Source: Aeromonas eucrenophila
GTDB lineage: Bacteria > Pseudomonadota > Gammaproteobacteria > Enterobacterales > Aeromonadaceae
Assembly (NCBI RefSeq): GCF_000819865.1
Contig: NZ_CDDF01000011.1
Span: 294,084 to 358,083 of the forward strand
Length of the DNA: 64,000 nucleotides
Direction of reading: 5' to 3'
Position 1 is the stretch's first letter. Each line of letters begins with the position of its first letter. The notes under the pieces were generated by a model. That model made no database searches and was not told the origin of the DNA. It saw only the letters and a list, made by a program, of their open reading frames with translations. This document shows positions 17,400 through 26,700 of this stretch, piece by piece. The position numbers and the translations under genes are program-made.

Positions 17400-18155
17400 T
17401 CAGATCAGCTTGCGGGCGGCGCCCAGCACGATCTTGATGGCATCAGATTCGGTTCTCGCCATGGTTTCGGCGTTCGGGATTTCCTGCTGGGTACGGTTGA
17501 CGATAACGCCAGCCACCATACCGGCACGCAGGCCCTGGCTGGAGCACATGGTCAGCAGGGTGGCAGATTCCATCTCATAGTTCAGCACGCCCATGGCTTG
17601 CCACTCTTTCATGGAACCCTGGAAACGGCTCACTACGCGGCCAGATACGGTGTCGTAACGCTCCTGACCCGGGTAGAAGGTATCGGAAGAGGCAGTCACA
17701 CCGATGTGCAGCTTGGAGCCCATCTCTTTGGCAGTGTTGACCAGCGCCGTGGTGCAGTCGAAGTCGGCAACAGCCGGGAATTCCATCGGTGCGAAGTGCA
17801 GGCTGGCACCGTCGAGGCGCACGGAGCCGGTAGTGACGATCACGTCGCCCACGTTCAGGTGCGGCTGGATGGCGCCTGTGGTGCCGATGCGCAGGAAGGT
17901 GCGGATGCCCAGCTGGGCCAGCTCTTCTACCGCGATGGAGGTGGACGGGCCACCGATACCGGTAGAGCAGATGATCACGGCCTTGCCGTCCATCTCGCCG
18001 CGCCAGGTAGTGAATTCACGATGGCTGGCCAGGTGCACCGGGTTATCCAACAGCTCTGCGATGCGCTTTACACGCTCGGGGTCACCGGGGACGATCGCCA
18101 AGGTGGCGCCTTGCAGATCAGCTTTCTTCAAACCCAAGTGGAAAACATCAGACAT
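17400..18155 (-). CDS. udp: uridine phosphorylase
   Basis: A 251-residue NP-I-family phosphorylase that converts uridine and phosphate to uracil and ribose-1-phosphate. [16 protein letters not shown] near the N-terminus, [17 protein letters not shown] (phosphate site) and [12 protein letters not shown] (ribose site) are all present. It is full length compared with E. coli Udp (253). The start at 18155 has AGGAG at good spacing. Two AACGTT-centred palindromes upstream may be operators. Confidence 0.95.
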   Translation of the reverse strand: MSDVFHLGLKKADLQGATLAIVPGDPERVKRIAELLDNPVHLASHREFTTWRGEMDGKAVIICSTGIGGPSTSIAVEELAQLGIRTFLRIGTTGAIQPHLNVGDVIVTTGSVRLDGASLHFAPMEFPAVADFDCTTALVNTAKEMGSKLHIGVTASSDTFYPGQERYDTVSGRVVSRFQGSMKEWQAMGVLNYEMESATLLTMCSSQGLRAGMVAGVIVNRTQQEIPNAETMARTESDAIKIVLGAARKLI

Positions 18156-18331
18156 AGTGGACTCCTGGTTGCTCCCCACCAGCATGGTCAGGGGGCAAAT
18201 TAAGATGATTCTTTATGGTACTTTCAAGCCTGCTCTCCCCTCATTCGGGGAGGGGCCAACTATGGTCGAAAGCGCTTTCCAATTCCTTGAAGCTCCTCAC
18301 ACTTCCACGCATTGACAGTCACAAATTCTAC

Positions 18332-18376
18332 GCAAAACGTTTGCTAACTTGATGAATTTCTTGAAAAACGTTTTTC
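18332..18376. promoter_or_regulatory. pair of LacI/GalR-type operator-like palindromes
   Basis: GCAAAACGTTTGC (18332-18344, one base off perfect symmetry) and GAAAAACGTTTTTC (18363-18376, perfect) both have the AACGTT core typical of LacI/GalR-family sites. Their centres are 31 bp apart, about three helical turns. They lie in the 393-bp gap between divergent udp and the alcohol dehydrogenase gene, so either or both may be controlled. E. coli udp is under CytR, a member of this family. Confidence 0.45.
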
Positions 18377-18548
18377 ACCCGTTCGAACATTTGCGCCCCT
18401 TGTCAAGCCCTCTCTGCTCTCCCCGAACAAGAGCACGATCGAGTCCACAAAGTTGTAAATCAGATGCTATTGACCCCTTCTCATCGCCTCATCTGCTGTT
18501 ATGTTGGCGCCCGTATACCACTTAATGGCTAATCATACGGAGTCCATC

Positions 18549-19700
18549 ATGGCGACATTCAAATTCTACATTCCCGCGGTCAACCTGATGGGAGCGGGCT
18601 GTCTGCAAGAGGCGGCAGCCGATATCAAGGGCCATGGCTTTCGCAAGGCGCTGATCGTCACCGACCGCGTCCTCAATCAAATAGGCGTAGTGGCCAAGGT
18701 CGCCAAGCTGCTGGCGGAGCATGGCATCGAGAGCGCAGTGTTCGACGAGACCAAACCCAACCCCACCATGACCAACGTCGAGGCAGGCCTCACCATGCTC
18801 AAGGCCAACGGCTGCGATTGCGTGATTTCGCTCGGCGGCGGCTCCCCCCACGACTGCGCCAAGGGCATCGCCCTGCTGGCCACCAACGGCGGCAGCATCG
18901 CGGATTACGAAGGGGTGGATCGCTCCGCCAAGCCGCAGTTGCCGCTCATCGCCATCAACACCACCGCCGGTACCGCCTCCGAGATGACGCGTTTTTGCAT
19001 CATCACCGATGAGGCCCGCCAGGTGAAGATGGCCATCGTCGACAAGCACGTCACCCCCCTGATGTCGGTCAACGATCCCGAGCTGATGCTGGCCAAGCCC
19101 GTCGGCCTCACCGCGGCCACCGGCATGGACGCCCTGACTCACGCCATCGAGGCCTATGTTTCCATCGCCGCCACCCCGGTCACCGACGCCAGCGCCATCA
19201 TGGCCATTCAGCTGATTGCCAAGCACCTGCGCACCGCGGTCAACCAGGGCGATGATCTGCACGCCCGCGAGCAGATGGCCTATGCCCAGTTCCTGGCGGG
19301 CATGGCGTTCAACAACGCCAGCCTCGGTTACGTGCACGCCATGGCGCACCAGCTCGGCGGCTTCTACGACCTGCCCCACGGCGTCTGCAATGCCGTGCTG
19401 CTGCCCCACGTGCAGGCCTACAACGCTCAGGTGAGCGCCGCTCGTCTCAAGGATGTGGCCCATCACATGGGAGTGGATGTGAGCGCCATGAGCGACGAGC
19501 AGGGTGCCGCCGCCGCGATCGACGCCATCAAGCAGCTTGCGCTGGACGTGAAGATCCCGGCCGGTCTGGAGCAGCTTGGCGTCAGGAGCGATGACTTCGA
19601 TCTGCTGGCCAGCAACGCCCTGAAAGATGCCTGCGGCTTCACCAACCCCAAGCAGGCGAGCCACGCCGAGATAGTCGCCATCTTCCGCGCCGCCATGTAA
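18549..19700 (+). CDS. iron-containing alcohol dehydrogenase
   Basis: A 383-residue group III (iron-type) alcohol dehydrogenase, close in layout to YiaY/AdhB. The nucleotide-binding region is [17 protein letters not shown], and the metal region has [14 protein letters not shown] and [20 protein letters not shown], which supplies the iron-binding His residues. It oxidises short alcohols or reduces aldehydes with NAD(H). The start at 18549 has CGGAG upstream; the ATG at 18501 lacks support. Confidence 0.9.
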   Translation: MATFKFYIPAVNLMGAGCLQEAAADIKGHGFRKALIVTDRVLNQIGVVAKVAKLLAEHGIESAVFDETKPNPTMTNVEAGLTMLKANGCDCVISLGGGSPHDCAKGIALLATNGGSIADYEGVDRSAKPQLPLIAINTTAGTASEMTRFCIITDEARQVKMAIVDKHVTPLMSVNDPELMLAKPVGLTAATGMDALTHAIEAYVSIAATPVTDASAIMAIQLIAKHLRTAVNQGDDLHAREQMAYAQFLAGMAFNNASLGYVHAMAHQLGGFYDLPHGVCNAVLLPHVQAYNAQVSAARLKDVAHHMGVDVSAMSDEQGAAAAIDAIKQLALDVKIPAGLEQLGVRSDDFDLLASNALKDACGFTNPKQASHAEIVAIFRAAM

Positions 19701-19719
19701 CCCTTCGCCTGTTTGCCAG

Positions 19720-19741
19720 GGGCCGCCACGCGGCCCTTTTT
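19720..19741 (+). terminator. terminator of the alcohol dehydrogenase gene
   Basis: GGGCCGC-CAC-GCGGCCC followed by TTTTTATT, 19 bp after the stop codon. Confidence 0.85.
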
Positions 19742-19834
19742 ATTGGCTGGAGGATCAATGGCTTTTTACTTCCGCACGGGGAGTGGGTATGATTTGCCGA
19801 GCTAAAAAGACTGTATGGATGATCTGAACCCGAT

Positions 19835-20173
19835 ATGCGGATGAAACACCTGATTGCCGCGGCCCTGACCGCCCTCACTCTGTCCGGTTGCAGCCTGGTC
19901 TATCGCATCGATATTCCCCAGGGCAACTATGTGGAACAAAAACAGGTCGACAAGCTGCGCCAGGGCATGACCCGCGAGCAGGTCGAATTCGTGCTGGGTT
20001 CCCCCATGCTGCGGGACGGCTTCGATCCCAACACCTGGTACTATCTCTATGAATTCCAGCCGGGGCGCGGTGACAAGGAACGCAAGGAGCTGACCCTGAA
20101 CTTCGTGGGTGACCGACTGGCCACCGCCACGGGAGACTTCCCGCTCCCTGCGGCCTTCACGACCCCGCTCTGA
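19835..20173 (+). CDS. bamE: outer-membrane assembly lipoprotein BamE
   Basis: A 112-residue lipoprotein of the SmpA/OmlA family: signal peptide with lipobox LSGC, then YRIDIPQGNYVEQKQVDKL, GMTREQVEFVLGSPML and NTWYYLYEFQPG, all BamE hallmarks. It is part of the BAM complex, which folds outer-membrane proteins. The next genes (ratB, ratA, smpB) on the other side form the usual conserved neighbourhood. The second ATG (19841) is an equally good start. Confidence 0.93.
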   Translation: MRMKHLIAAALTALTLSGCSLVYRIDIPQGNYVEQKQVDKLRQGMTREQVEFVLGSPMLRDGFDPNTWYYLYEFQPGRGDKERKELTLNFVGDRLATATGDFPLPAAFTTPL

Positions 20174-20181
20174 TACCCAAC

Positions 20182-20207
20182 AAAACCGGCCAAGGCCGGT
20201 TTTGTTT
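20182..20207 (+). terminator. terminator of bamE
   Basis: AAAACCGGCC-AA-GGCCGGTTTT followed by GTTTTAT, 9 bp after the stop. Confidence 0.85.
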
Positions 20208-20246
20208 TATAGGCTGATAACTGAGTCCATCCCCGAGGAGATGACA

Positions 20247-20882
20247 GTGAGCCAGATATTGATAGCCGGCGCCACCGGCCTGATCGGGCGGGAACTCGTC
20301 CGCCAGCTCGGTACCGACCATGAGCTGACCCTGCTCTGCCGCAAACCGGGCGAGCCCGCCCCGAACCGCCACTGGCTGCTGGTGGACTTCGACCAACTGG
20401 ACGAGGTCGCCCTGCCCGCCCCCGTCGATCTTGCCTTCTGTTGCCTCGGCACCACCCGCAAGGACGCCGGCTCCGATGCCGCGTTTCGCCGGGTGGATCA
20501 CGACTATGTGCTGGCCTTCGCCGCCCTCGCCCGTCGCCACGGTTGCCGTCGCCTGCTGGTCATCTCCAGCCTCGGCGCCAATGCCCGCGCCTCTGCCCTC
20601 TATCTGCGCACCAAGGGGGAAGTGGAGCAGGCCCTGCTGGCCCAGGAGTGGCAGCGACTCGCCATCCTGCGCCCCGCCATGCTGCTCGGCAACCGCCAGC
20701 CGCCGCGCACCTCGGAGCGGCTGACTCAGGCGATCTATCCATTGGTCAGGCCGCTGCTGCAGGGACGATTCAGGCGCTGGCGCGCCATCGAGGCGAGCCA
20801 GGTAGCCCACGCCATGAAAGTGCTCGCCGAACAGGATAAAGGCATCGAGACGGTGGAAAACGAGCGGCTGCTCATGCTGTGA
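20247..20882 (+). CDS. atypical short-chain (NAD(P)-binding) oxidoreductase-like protein
   Basis: A 211-residue Rossmann protein with an N-terminal ILIAGATGLIGRELVRQL nucleotide site, CLGTT at the usual fourth strand and ISSLGANARASALYLRTKGEVE, where a YxxxK pair sits. The layout is that of the TIP30/YbjT-like atypical SDR group. The substrate is unknown. GAGGAG abuts an ATG at 20241 with no spacer, while a GTG at 20247 has ideal 6-nt spacing, so the GTG is preferred. Confidence 0.75.
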   Translation: MSQILIAGATGLIGRELVRQLGTDHELTLLCRKPGEPAPNRHWLLVDFDQLDEVALPAPVDLAFCCLGTTRKDAGSDAAFRRVDHDYVLAFAALARRHGCRRLLVISSLGANARASALYLRTKGEVEQALLAQEWQRLAILRPAMLLGNRQPPRTSERLTQAIYPLVRPLLQGRFRRWRAIEASQVAHAMKVLAEQDKGIETVENERLLML

Positions 20883-20987
20883 TCCCTCGATTTGACAGCG
20901 GATCACCCCATTTCATGGATGAAAAACAGCATCCAATAACAAGAGGCGCCACGGCGCCTCTTGTTTATACCAACGCCGCAACCTGTG

Positions 20988-21347
20988 TCAGGTCGACTCG
21001 GCATCGCCCCGCTTGCGGTGCACATCGGGCCGGCCACCGGTGACCACGTCGGCGCGCCCCTCTTCCTTGGCCTTCTCGGCCCGCTTCTTGCGCATCTCTT
21101 TCGGATCGGCGATCAGCGGCCGGTAGATCTCGATGCGATCCCCCTCCTGCACCGGCTCGGCGCCCTTCACCGGTCGGCTGTAGATGCCGAACTTGTTGAC
21201 CGCGAGATCGATCTCCGGGTGCTTCTGCACTATGCCGGACTGCTCGATGGCGGCCAGCACGCTGGTGCCGGGGGCAACCCGGATGCGCAGCACGGTCTGC
21301 CGCTCCGGCAGGGCATAGGCGACTTCGATATTGAGCAGATCAGACAC
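20988..21347 (-). CDS. ratB: RnfH/RatB-family ubiquitin-like protein
   Basis: A 119-residue protein of the UPF0125/RnfH family with a beta-grasp fold: IEVAYALPERQTVLRI, then FGIYSRPVKGAEPVQEGDRIEIYRPL. It carries a basic C-terminal tail. The function is poorly understood; it is nearly always linked to ratA. The GTG start at 21347 overlaps the ratA stop by 8 nt and has AAGGTGG upstream. Confidence 0.85.
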   Translation of the reverse strand: MSDLLNIEVAYALPERQTVLRIRVAPGTSVLAAIEQSGIVQKHPEIDLAVNKFGIYSRPVKGAEPVQEGDRIEIYRPLIADPKEMRKKRAEKAKEEGRADVVTGGRPDVHRKRGDAEST

Positions 21348-21774
21348 CGTATACCACCTTGGCGCGGTTGGAGAAGGCGAGCACCATGGAGCCCACCAGG
21401 TCGCGGAAGATCTGGCCAAAGGCCAGCTCGATCAGCTTGGAGGTAAATTCGAAATCGAGGTCAAACTCCACCTTGCAGGCATCCACATCCAGCGGCGTGA
21501 AGGTCCACCAGCCCGCCAGCGTCTTGAAGGGGCCTTCCACCAGCTCCATCTTGATGGTGCGGTTGGTGTCGAGCTGGTTGCGGGTGGTGAAGGTCTTGGC
21601 GATGCCTGCCTTGGCCACGTCCACCGAGGCCATCATGTAGTCTTCTCCCGTCTCGTGGACACGGCTGCCGACGCAACCGGGCAAGAATTCGGGATAGGCG
21701 TGAACGTCGTTGACCAGCCGGAACATCTGTTCGGCGCTGAACATCACCAGGGCACTGCGAGTAATACGGGGCAT
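21340..21774 (-). CDS. ratA: RatA, START-domain ribosome-associated protein
   Basis: A 144-residue START/polyketide-cyclase-fold protein (YfjG, COQ10-like): [43 protein letters not shown] and [17 protein letters not shown] are typical. E. coli RatA was reported to block 70S ribosome assembly, and a role in ubiquinone binding has also been proposed for the family. It is divergent from smpB, as usual. Confidence 0.9.
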   Translation of the reverse strand: MPRITRSALVMFSAEQMFRLVNDVHAYPEFLPGCVGSRVHETGEDYMMASVDVAKAGIAKTFTTRNQLDTNRTIKMELVEGPFKTLAGWWTFTPLDVDACKVEFDLDFEFTSKLIELAFGQIFRDLVGSMVLAFSNRAKVVYGV

Positions 21775-22022
21775 GGGCTTTCCTCTTCCAATCGGCCCGA
21801 TTTTACCACCTTGTCAGCCAAAATCACCGCCGAAACGGTTCAGAAAGCCATCACCCGACCAATCGCTCACTTTTTCGCCTGCGTTGTTCACGCATACACA
21901 CCTCGTCTGCCGAAATCCCCCCAGGATCGCTCACAAAGCCACCACTCGAGCGGTTGCGCGTTTTACAGCCGCCGCCACCCACGTATAATGCGCCTTCATC
22001 AACATTGCCGAAGGCCCCCGTC

Positions 22023-22511
22023 ATGAGCAAAAAGAACAGTAAAAACAAAGCCGGGTCCAGCACCATTGCACTCAACAGAGCCGCCCGCCACGAGTACTTC
22101 ATCGAAGAGCGCGTGGAAGCCGGTCTGTCCCTGCAAGGGTGGGAAGTGAAATCCCTGCGGGCGGGCAAAGCCAACATCAGCGAAGCCTATGTCATCTTCA
22201 TGCAGGGTGAAGCCTTCCTGTTTGGCTCCACCTTCCTGCCGCTGAACGCCGCCTCCAGCCACGTGGTCTGCGACCCGACTCGTACCCGCAAACTGCTGCT
22301 GAGCCGCCGTGAAATCGACAAGCTCGAGAGCCTGGTGGCACGTCAGGGCTACACCATAGTGCCGCTGGCGCTCTACTGGAAAGAGTGCTGGGTCAAGGTC
22401 GAGATCGGCCTGGTGAAGGGCAAGAAAGAACACGACAAGAGGGAAGACACCAAGGCCCGCGAATGGGATCGGGAGAAATCCCGCATCATGAAGAACAAGA
22501 ACCGCGGTTGA
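22023..22511 (+). CDS. smpB: SsrA-binding protein SmpB
   Basis: A 162-residue OB-fold protein that carries tmRNA to stalled ribosomes. [38 protein letters not shown] and the C-terminal basic tail [19 protein letters not shown], which occupies the empty mRNA channel, are all present. It lies 122 bp upstream of ssrA, the classical arrangement. Confidence 0.96.
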   Translation: MSKKNSKNKAGSSTIALNRAARHEYFIEERVEAGLSLQGWEVKSLRAGKANISEAYVIFMQGEAFLFGSTFLPLNAASSHVVCDPTRTRKLLLSRREIDKLESLVARQGYTIVPLALYWKECWVKVEIGLVKGKKEHDKREDTKAREWDREKSRIMKNKNRG

Positions 22512-22550
22512 TGCCGTGCCACCAGCCGATGAGTGGCGCCCAATAAACCA

Positions 22551-22580
22551 GCAATCGACCGGCACCAGCCGGTCGATTGC
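22551..22580 (+). terminator. hairpin after smpB
   Basis: GCAATCGACCGG / CCGGTCGATTGC, a 12-bp perfect stem with a 6-nt loop (CACCAG). There is no T-run, so termination may be partial. Confidence 0.55.
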
Positions 22581-22590
22581 CATCAACGCC

Positions 22591-22618
22591 TTGCCATGAC
22601 AGGATTTTTGCGTACAAT
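22591..22618 (+). promoter_or_regulatory. ssrA promoter
   Basis: TTGCCA (22591-22596), 16-bp spacer, TACAAT (22613-22618), placed 15 bp before the mature 5' end of the tmRNA. This is a good sigma-70-type match at the right distance. Confidence 0.65.
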
Positions 22619-22633
22619 CGGCTTTGACAACTT

Positions 22634-22993
22634 GGGGCTGATTCTGGATTCGACAAGATTCACGAAACCCAAGGTGCATGCCGAGGTGCGGTAGGCCTCG
22701 TTAATAAACCGCAAAAAAATAGTCGCAAACGACGAAAACTACGCACTCGCAGCTTAATAACCTGCGCTGAGCCCTTCTCCCCTAGCTTGCCTGTGTCCTA
22801 GGGAAACGGAAGGTCATCCTTCACAGGATCGTGTGGAAGTCCTGCTCGGGGCGGAAGCATTAAAACCAATCGAGCTAGTCAATTCGTGGCGTGTCTCTCC
22901 GCAGCGGGTTGGCGAATGTAAAGAGTGACTAAGCATGTAGTACCGAGGATGTAGTAATTTTGGACGGGGGTTCAAATCCCCCCAGCTCCACCA
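22634..22993 (+). ncRNA. ssrA: tmRNA (SsrA)
   Basis: A 360-nt transfer-messenger RNA. The 5' GGGGCTG pairs with the 3' CAGCTCC before CCA, and the T-arm GGGGGTTCAAATCCCCCC is intact. The reading frame for the proteolysis tag starts with the resume codon GCA at 22725 and gives ANDENYALAA, ending TAATAA. With SmpB it rescues stalled ribosomes. The 3' end forms the boundary with the prophage; the gene is complete, as expected when the phage att core restores the tail. Confidence 0.96.
22960..22993 (+). other. probable attL of the prophage in the ssrA 3' end
   Basis: Host gene content stops at the CCA end of ssrA and phage late genes begin within 200 bp on the opposite strand. The tmRNA 3' end is a well-known phage integration site. 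I could not find a second copy of this T-arm/acceptor sequence in the window, so the core length is undefined and attR must be outside or degraded. Confidence 0.6.
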
Positions 22994-23111
22994 ATTTAAC
23001 TAGGACACCGACAGGACAACACGAGTTAAAACAGCAACTTAGCGAAATCATCGCGACAGAGGCTGGCCTGAAACAGGAACCAAAATGATCCACCGGTGAT
23101 CCAAGATGTAG

Positions 23112-23142
23112 AAAGCCTGCAGAAATGCAGGCTTTTTTCTTT
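23112..23142 (+). terminator. terminator downstream of ssrA
   Basis: AAGCCTGCAGAAATGCAGGCTTTTTTCTTTT: 9-bp stem and a long T-run, 120 bp after ssrA. It should stop host transcription from entering the prophage. Confidence 0.85.
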
Positions 23143-23161
23143 TCTCCCCTCCAAGACATAG

Positions 23162-23183
23162 AAAAGCCCGCTCAGTAGCGGGC
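23162..23183 (-). terminator. terminator at the end of the prophage late operon
   Basis: On the minus strand GGCCCGCT-ACTG-AGCGGGC followed by TTTTC. It stops leftward late transcription just before the ssrA terminator region. Confidence 0.75.
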
Positions 23184-23205
23184 CAATCCGAATCCTTCCA
23201 CATCT

Positions 23206-23403
23206 TTACGACGCAGCAGCTTCATCGCGTAGTTTTTGTAGAATGCGCGCGATTCTATCTTCCTCCTGGGGCGTCAAATCCAATGTCTCGATAAGCTCTT
23301 CTAGTTCGGTCAGTGATGATTCCATCCAATGTCTCCCGTTCTCTCTCAACCTCTCGGCTGTGAAATACTGTATGGGCATACAGTAATGCAATGAATCTAT
23401 CAT
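23206..23403 (-). CDS. small phage protein, unknown
   Basis: Up to 65 residues. An internal ATG at 23325 with GGGAGA upstream would give a 39-residue, highly charged helical peptide (MESSLTELEELIETLDLTPQ...), which seems the better start. There is no recognised family. It is the last gene before the host junction. Confidence 0.4.
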   Translation of the reverse strand: MIDSLHYCMPIQYFTAERLRENGRHWMESSLTELEELIETLDLTPQEEDRIARILQKLRDEAAAS

Positions 23404-23427
23404 TTTTGGACCGCATTGGATATTAAA

Positions 23428-23447
23428 AAAGGGGCCTAAGCCCCTTC
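23428..23447 (-). terminator. terminator after the small membrane-protein gene
   Basis: On the minus strand GAAGGGGCTTAGGCCCCTTTTTT, 37 bp beyond the stop codon at 23484. Confidence 0.75.
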
Positions 23448-23483
23448 ATGAACAATGTCTCTTTCAAAACTGTGAGCCAAATT

Positions 23484-23687
23484 TCACCAGATACTAATGA
23501 GAACATTCACAGCAAAACCAATCAGCACAATGATGAAAGCGAAGGCCATGAAAGTCTCCAGGCTCTCCCGGTTAGACTTACTGAAACACCAGATCCCTAT
23601 CGCGAACGGTATAAGTGCCAATGTGAAACTGACACTGGACGCTTTCAACGCCAGCACCATGCTTCCGATCGCAAGCAGCAGCCACAT
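23484..23687 (-). CDS. small phage membrane protein
   Basis: A 67-residue hydrophobic protein with two or three membrane segments (WLLLAIGSMVLAL, FTLALIPFAIGIWCF, FAFIIVLIGFAVNVLI). It lies 62 bp downstream of the giant virion gene on the same strand. The role is unknown; in this position it might be a membrane moron or a late accessory protein. Confidence 0.55.
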   Translation of the reverse strand: MWLLLAIGSMVLALKASSVSFTLALIPFAIGIWCFSKSNRESLETFMAFAFIIVLIGFAVNVLISIW

Positions 23688-23749
23688 GGTTGAGTCCCCA
23701 CAGGTAAAGGCCTCAGTTTACTCCCATCAATATGGCCATGGCAGGGCCG

Positions 23750-26700
23750 CTATTCCCAGTTTCGCTGGTTGGTATTGACTACCTGGTACACAAGGTCATT
23801 ACGACGGGTCAGCAACTCATCAATGCGCTGGCGCTTTTGCTCAGCCCCCATGGTTTTATCACGCTGGATCAGCTCTATCCTGTTGCGCACCACCCTAATC
23901 TGCTGCTGGGTACGACTCAGGTTGCGACGTGACTTGAGGATCCCGCCCTGCTCTTCCAGCAACTCACTGGCCTTATCTGTCAGTCCCTCGCTACGATACT
24001 GGTCCACTGTACGCTTGAGTTGATTCACCTCGCTCAGCATCTGGTAAAACTCTTCCATGTGCTGAGTGGACTTGGCCGGCCCGGTGCCGCGATACACAGC
24101 CTTCACTAGAGGGATTTCGTCAGCACGCCAGGCCGCTGACTCTCCTGGCCTGGCGGCTCGGATCAGACCGTCAGCTGCAGCCATCACATAGCTTCCCATA
24201 GTGCCGGTATACCCGATCAGCAGGTGTTCCAGTTGCTTAGGTGACAACCCTGAAAGCTCTCCCAGCTCGCGCATCAGCAGGCTAGTCTGCTCGTTGTAGC
24301 GAGCCTCAGCACGCACGGCCAGATCCTGCGGGCTGTCGATGGGGCCGCCACGGAAGCTGTCGTAGTTAAAAACAGCCTCCACCACAGGCTTGACGATCTG
24401 TGGCGTCGGGTTCAGAGCGAAGGTTTCCCCGATCGCCCTGGCTACGGCCTTGCCAAACTGGGCGCCAGTGTCCTTATCGCCCAAGGCACGCATCATACGC
24501 TCAGGGATGGTGCCGAACATCACCCCGATCTCGAACGGCTTGGGGATACGCCAATGCTGATCACCAACGAAGAAATGCCAGTTGCTGTCCTTGTCCCAAT
24601 CTGGCAGTTCCTCATAGCGTTCATCGTCCCAGTTGATGGCCAACAGCCCGAGTGACATGGCGGTGATCATCCCAGCCCGTTTGGCAATTTCGCGCGGATT
24701 ATCGCGCAGCTCACGGGTCAACTTACCCAGCCCCTGGATCCTGGCATTGAAGAATGGCAGCACCATGGCAGCACCTTGGATAGCTCGGGCGGCCCCCAGC
24801 ATGGAGAAGTCCATCAAATCCTTCGATTCAAAAGCAGCCTGTGCATGGCTCTTACCCGACTTGATGGCGGCGTCATAGACCGCCTCACGGTTACCATTCT
24901 CAAATGCTTCGCCAAAGCGGCTGTATTTCTCCCACACGTCAGCTATAACGCCTTTGGCGTGTGCCGCATTGCGGATGATGGATTTCTCATAATTCGCGAT
25001 TTGTTCCGGCGTCATCCCCTTGCGGCGCAGTGACTTGCGCACAGTGTCGGCCATGGCCGTCGGGTCGTTGCCGTTGACATACCCACCCAGGAAGCTGGCG
25101 CCACTGAACATCACGTCGATGGTGCTGCCTTCCATTGCCAGGGTCTTCTTCACCCCTTTGATTGAGCCAATTACCGGCTTGAAGCCGTCCTTGCTTATCG
25201 CCCAGCTGGAGAGGGAATCGCGCAAGAAATTGCGAAGCATAAACTCAGGTGAAGCAGTGACCCCGGCGGTCAGTAAACGCTTGGCCTTGGCGGCCACAGT
25301 GACCATGGCGCCGAAAGGCTTGCGATCGAAGAAGGTCATGGCGCGATAGAGGTCGGGATCCTCAATCCGGATCATATAGTCCTCTCCTTCCAGCTTGAGC
25401 ATTATCCGGTCCTTGCCATTAGCAAGCGCCTGATAGTCCATCTTGTTCGGCTTGGGAATGACCTCGATGATGCCTGTGTCGGCCAGGTTCCAGATGGTCT
25501 TTTGTGCCGCCATGTTCTTCATGGAGGCATCAATCAGTTTGGAAGTTGAGGTGAAGATATTCTCGAGCAGGTCGTTGGTATTGGCCTCCCCGCCCTTGAG
25601 CTTCTTAATCCCGGCGTTCTGGTTGGCGATACCCTTTGGCTTGAAAGGTGCAATCACGTCACCATCATCCGACTCACGGAAGAATGGAATGTACCATTCG
25701 CTTTCGAACTCGGCCCGCGCCTCGGCGGTGAACAAGCCGGCCTCCTGCGCCAGATCCAGGGTGGCTGTGTTGAGCCTGTTCCAGCGCTCTTTTGCCTCCA
25801 TGAACTTGGCCTCCTTCCCGTTGCCAAGCCCCTTAAGCGCAGCAATATCCTGCTCACTCAGCAAGTTCTCGCGCCCCTGCCCCATCAGGATTTCAGCCCG
25901 GTGCCCGGCCATCCAGCCCAGCCAGTTATGCAGGTCTTTTCCGAGGTCAGAAAAAATGCCCAACAGGGCATCTTTTTCACCAGTACCAGCCTTTCGCTGG
26001 ATCACACCGTCTTTCCACTCTGGCAGGCCGTAGAGCATCGTCGCTTGCATGGTGGAGGCTGCGCCAGTGGCCATACGTGCGCCCACATATCCGGAGTCGG
26101 CCGCCTCGGTAATGCCAGCGGCCTCTTCCGCATATTTGATGGGAGCCAGGGCGTCTAGCACCTCAGTGTTGGCCTTCTTGATGACGCGATCAACCCATGA
26201 ACTGACCACGCCGCGGTCTACCTGGCGTAGCTTGTTCAGGTTGGTTTTGGTCTTGTCGATGATGTCGGGCTTAGGGCCCAGATTGAGCTTTTGCAGCGCC
26301 TCATCGGTAGCTGCATTGGTCTGGCTAAATTTCAGACCATCAGGCGGGAGAGATCCATCGTCTCGAGCGCTTTCATGTTCACTTCGTGACGGCGCTTGCG
26401 GTCCTGCCGCAGTGACTCGATCTCGGACTTTGTCAGCATCCTTGGCACGAAGGAGGTATCGGCCTTCAGACTCGGTGAGGGAGTCGAAGTCGTAGCCGAA
26501 TCGGTTTTGCCACCACGCTTCAAGGCCTGTGCCGTCATACTGATCTCGTAATTGCTCAAGGGTTGAGCTATCAATCGCAATTTTGGCGGAATATTGCTTA
26601 CCGGTCAACGCTGTTGCAGCCAGTACCTCCCCACCTCGGTTCTCTATGTATCCCTTTAGATTGGCAAGTGTGCCTCCCTGAGTCAGGGTGTCATCCATGA

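Noticed and set aside
22994..23205. Possible tRNA or small integrase remnant after ssrA
   Set aside because: No cloverleaf and no recombinase motif; only two hairpins are present.
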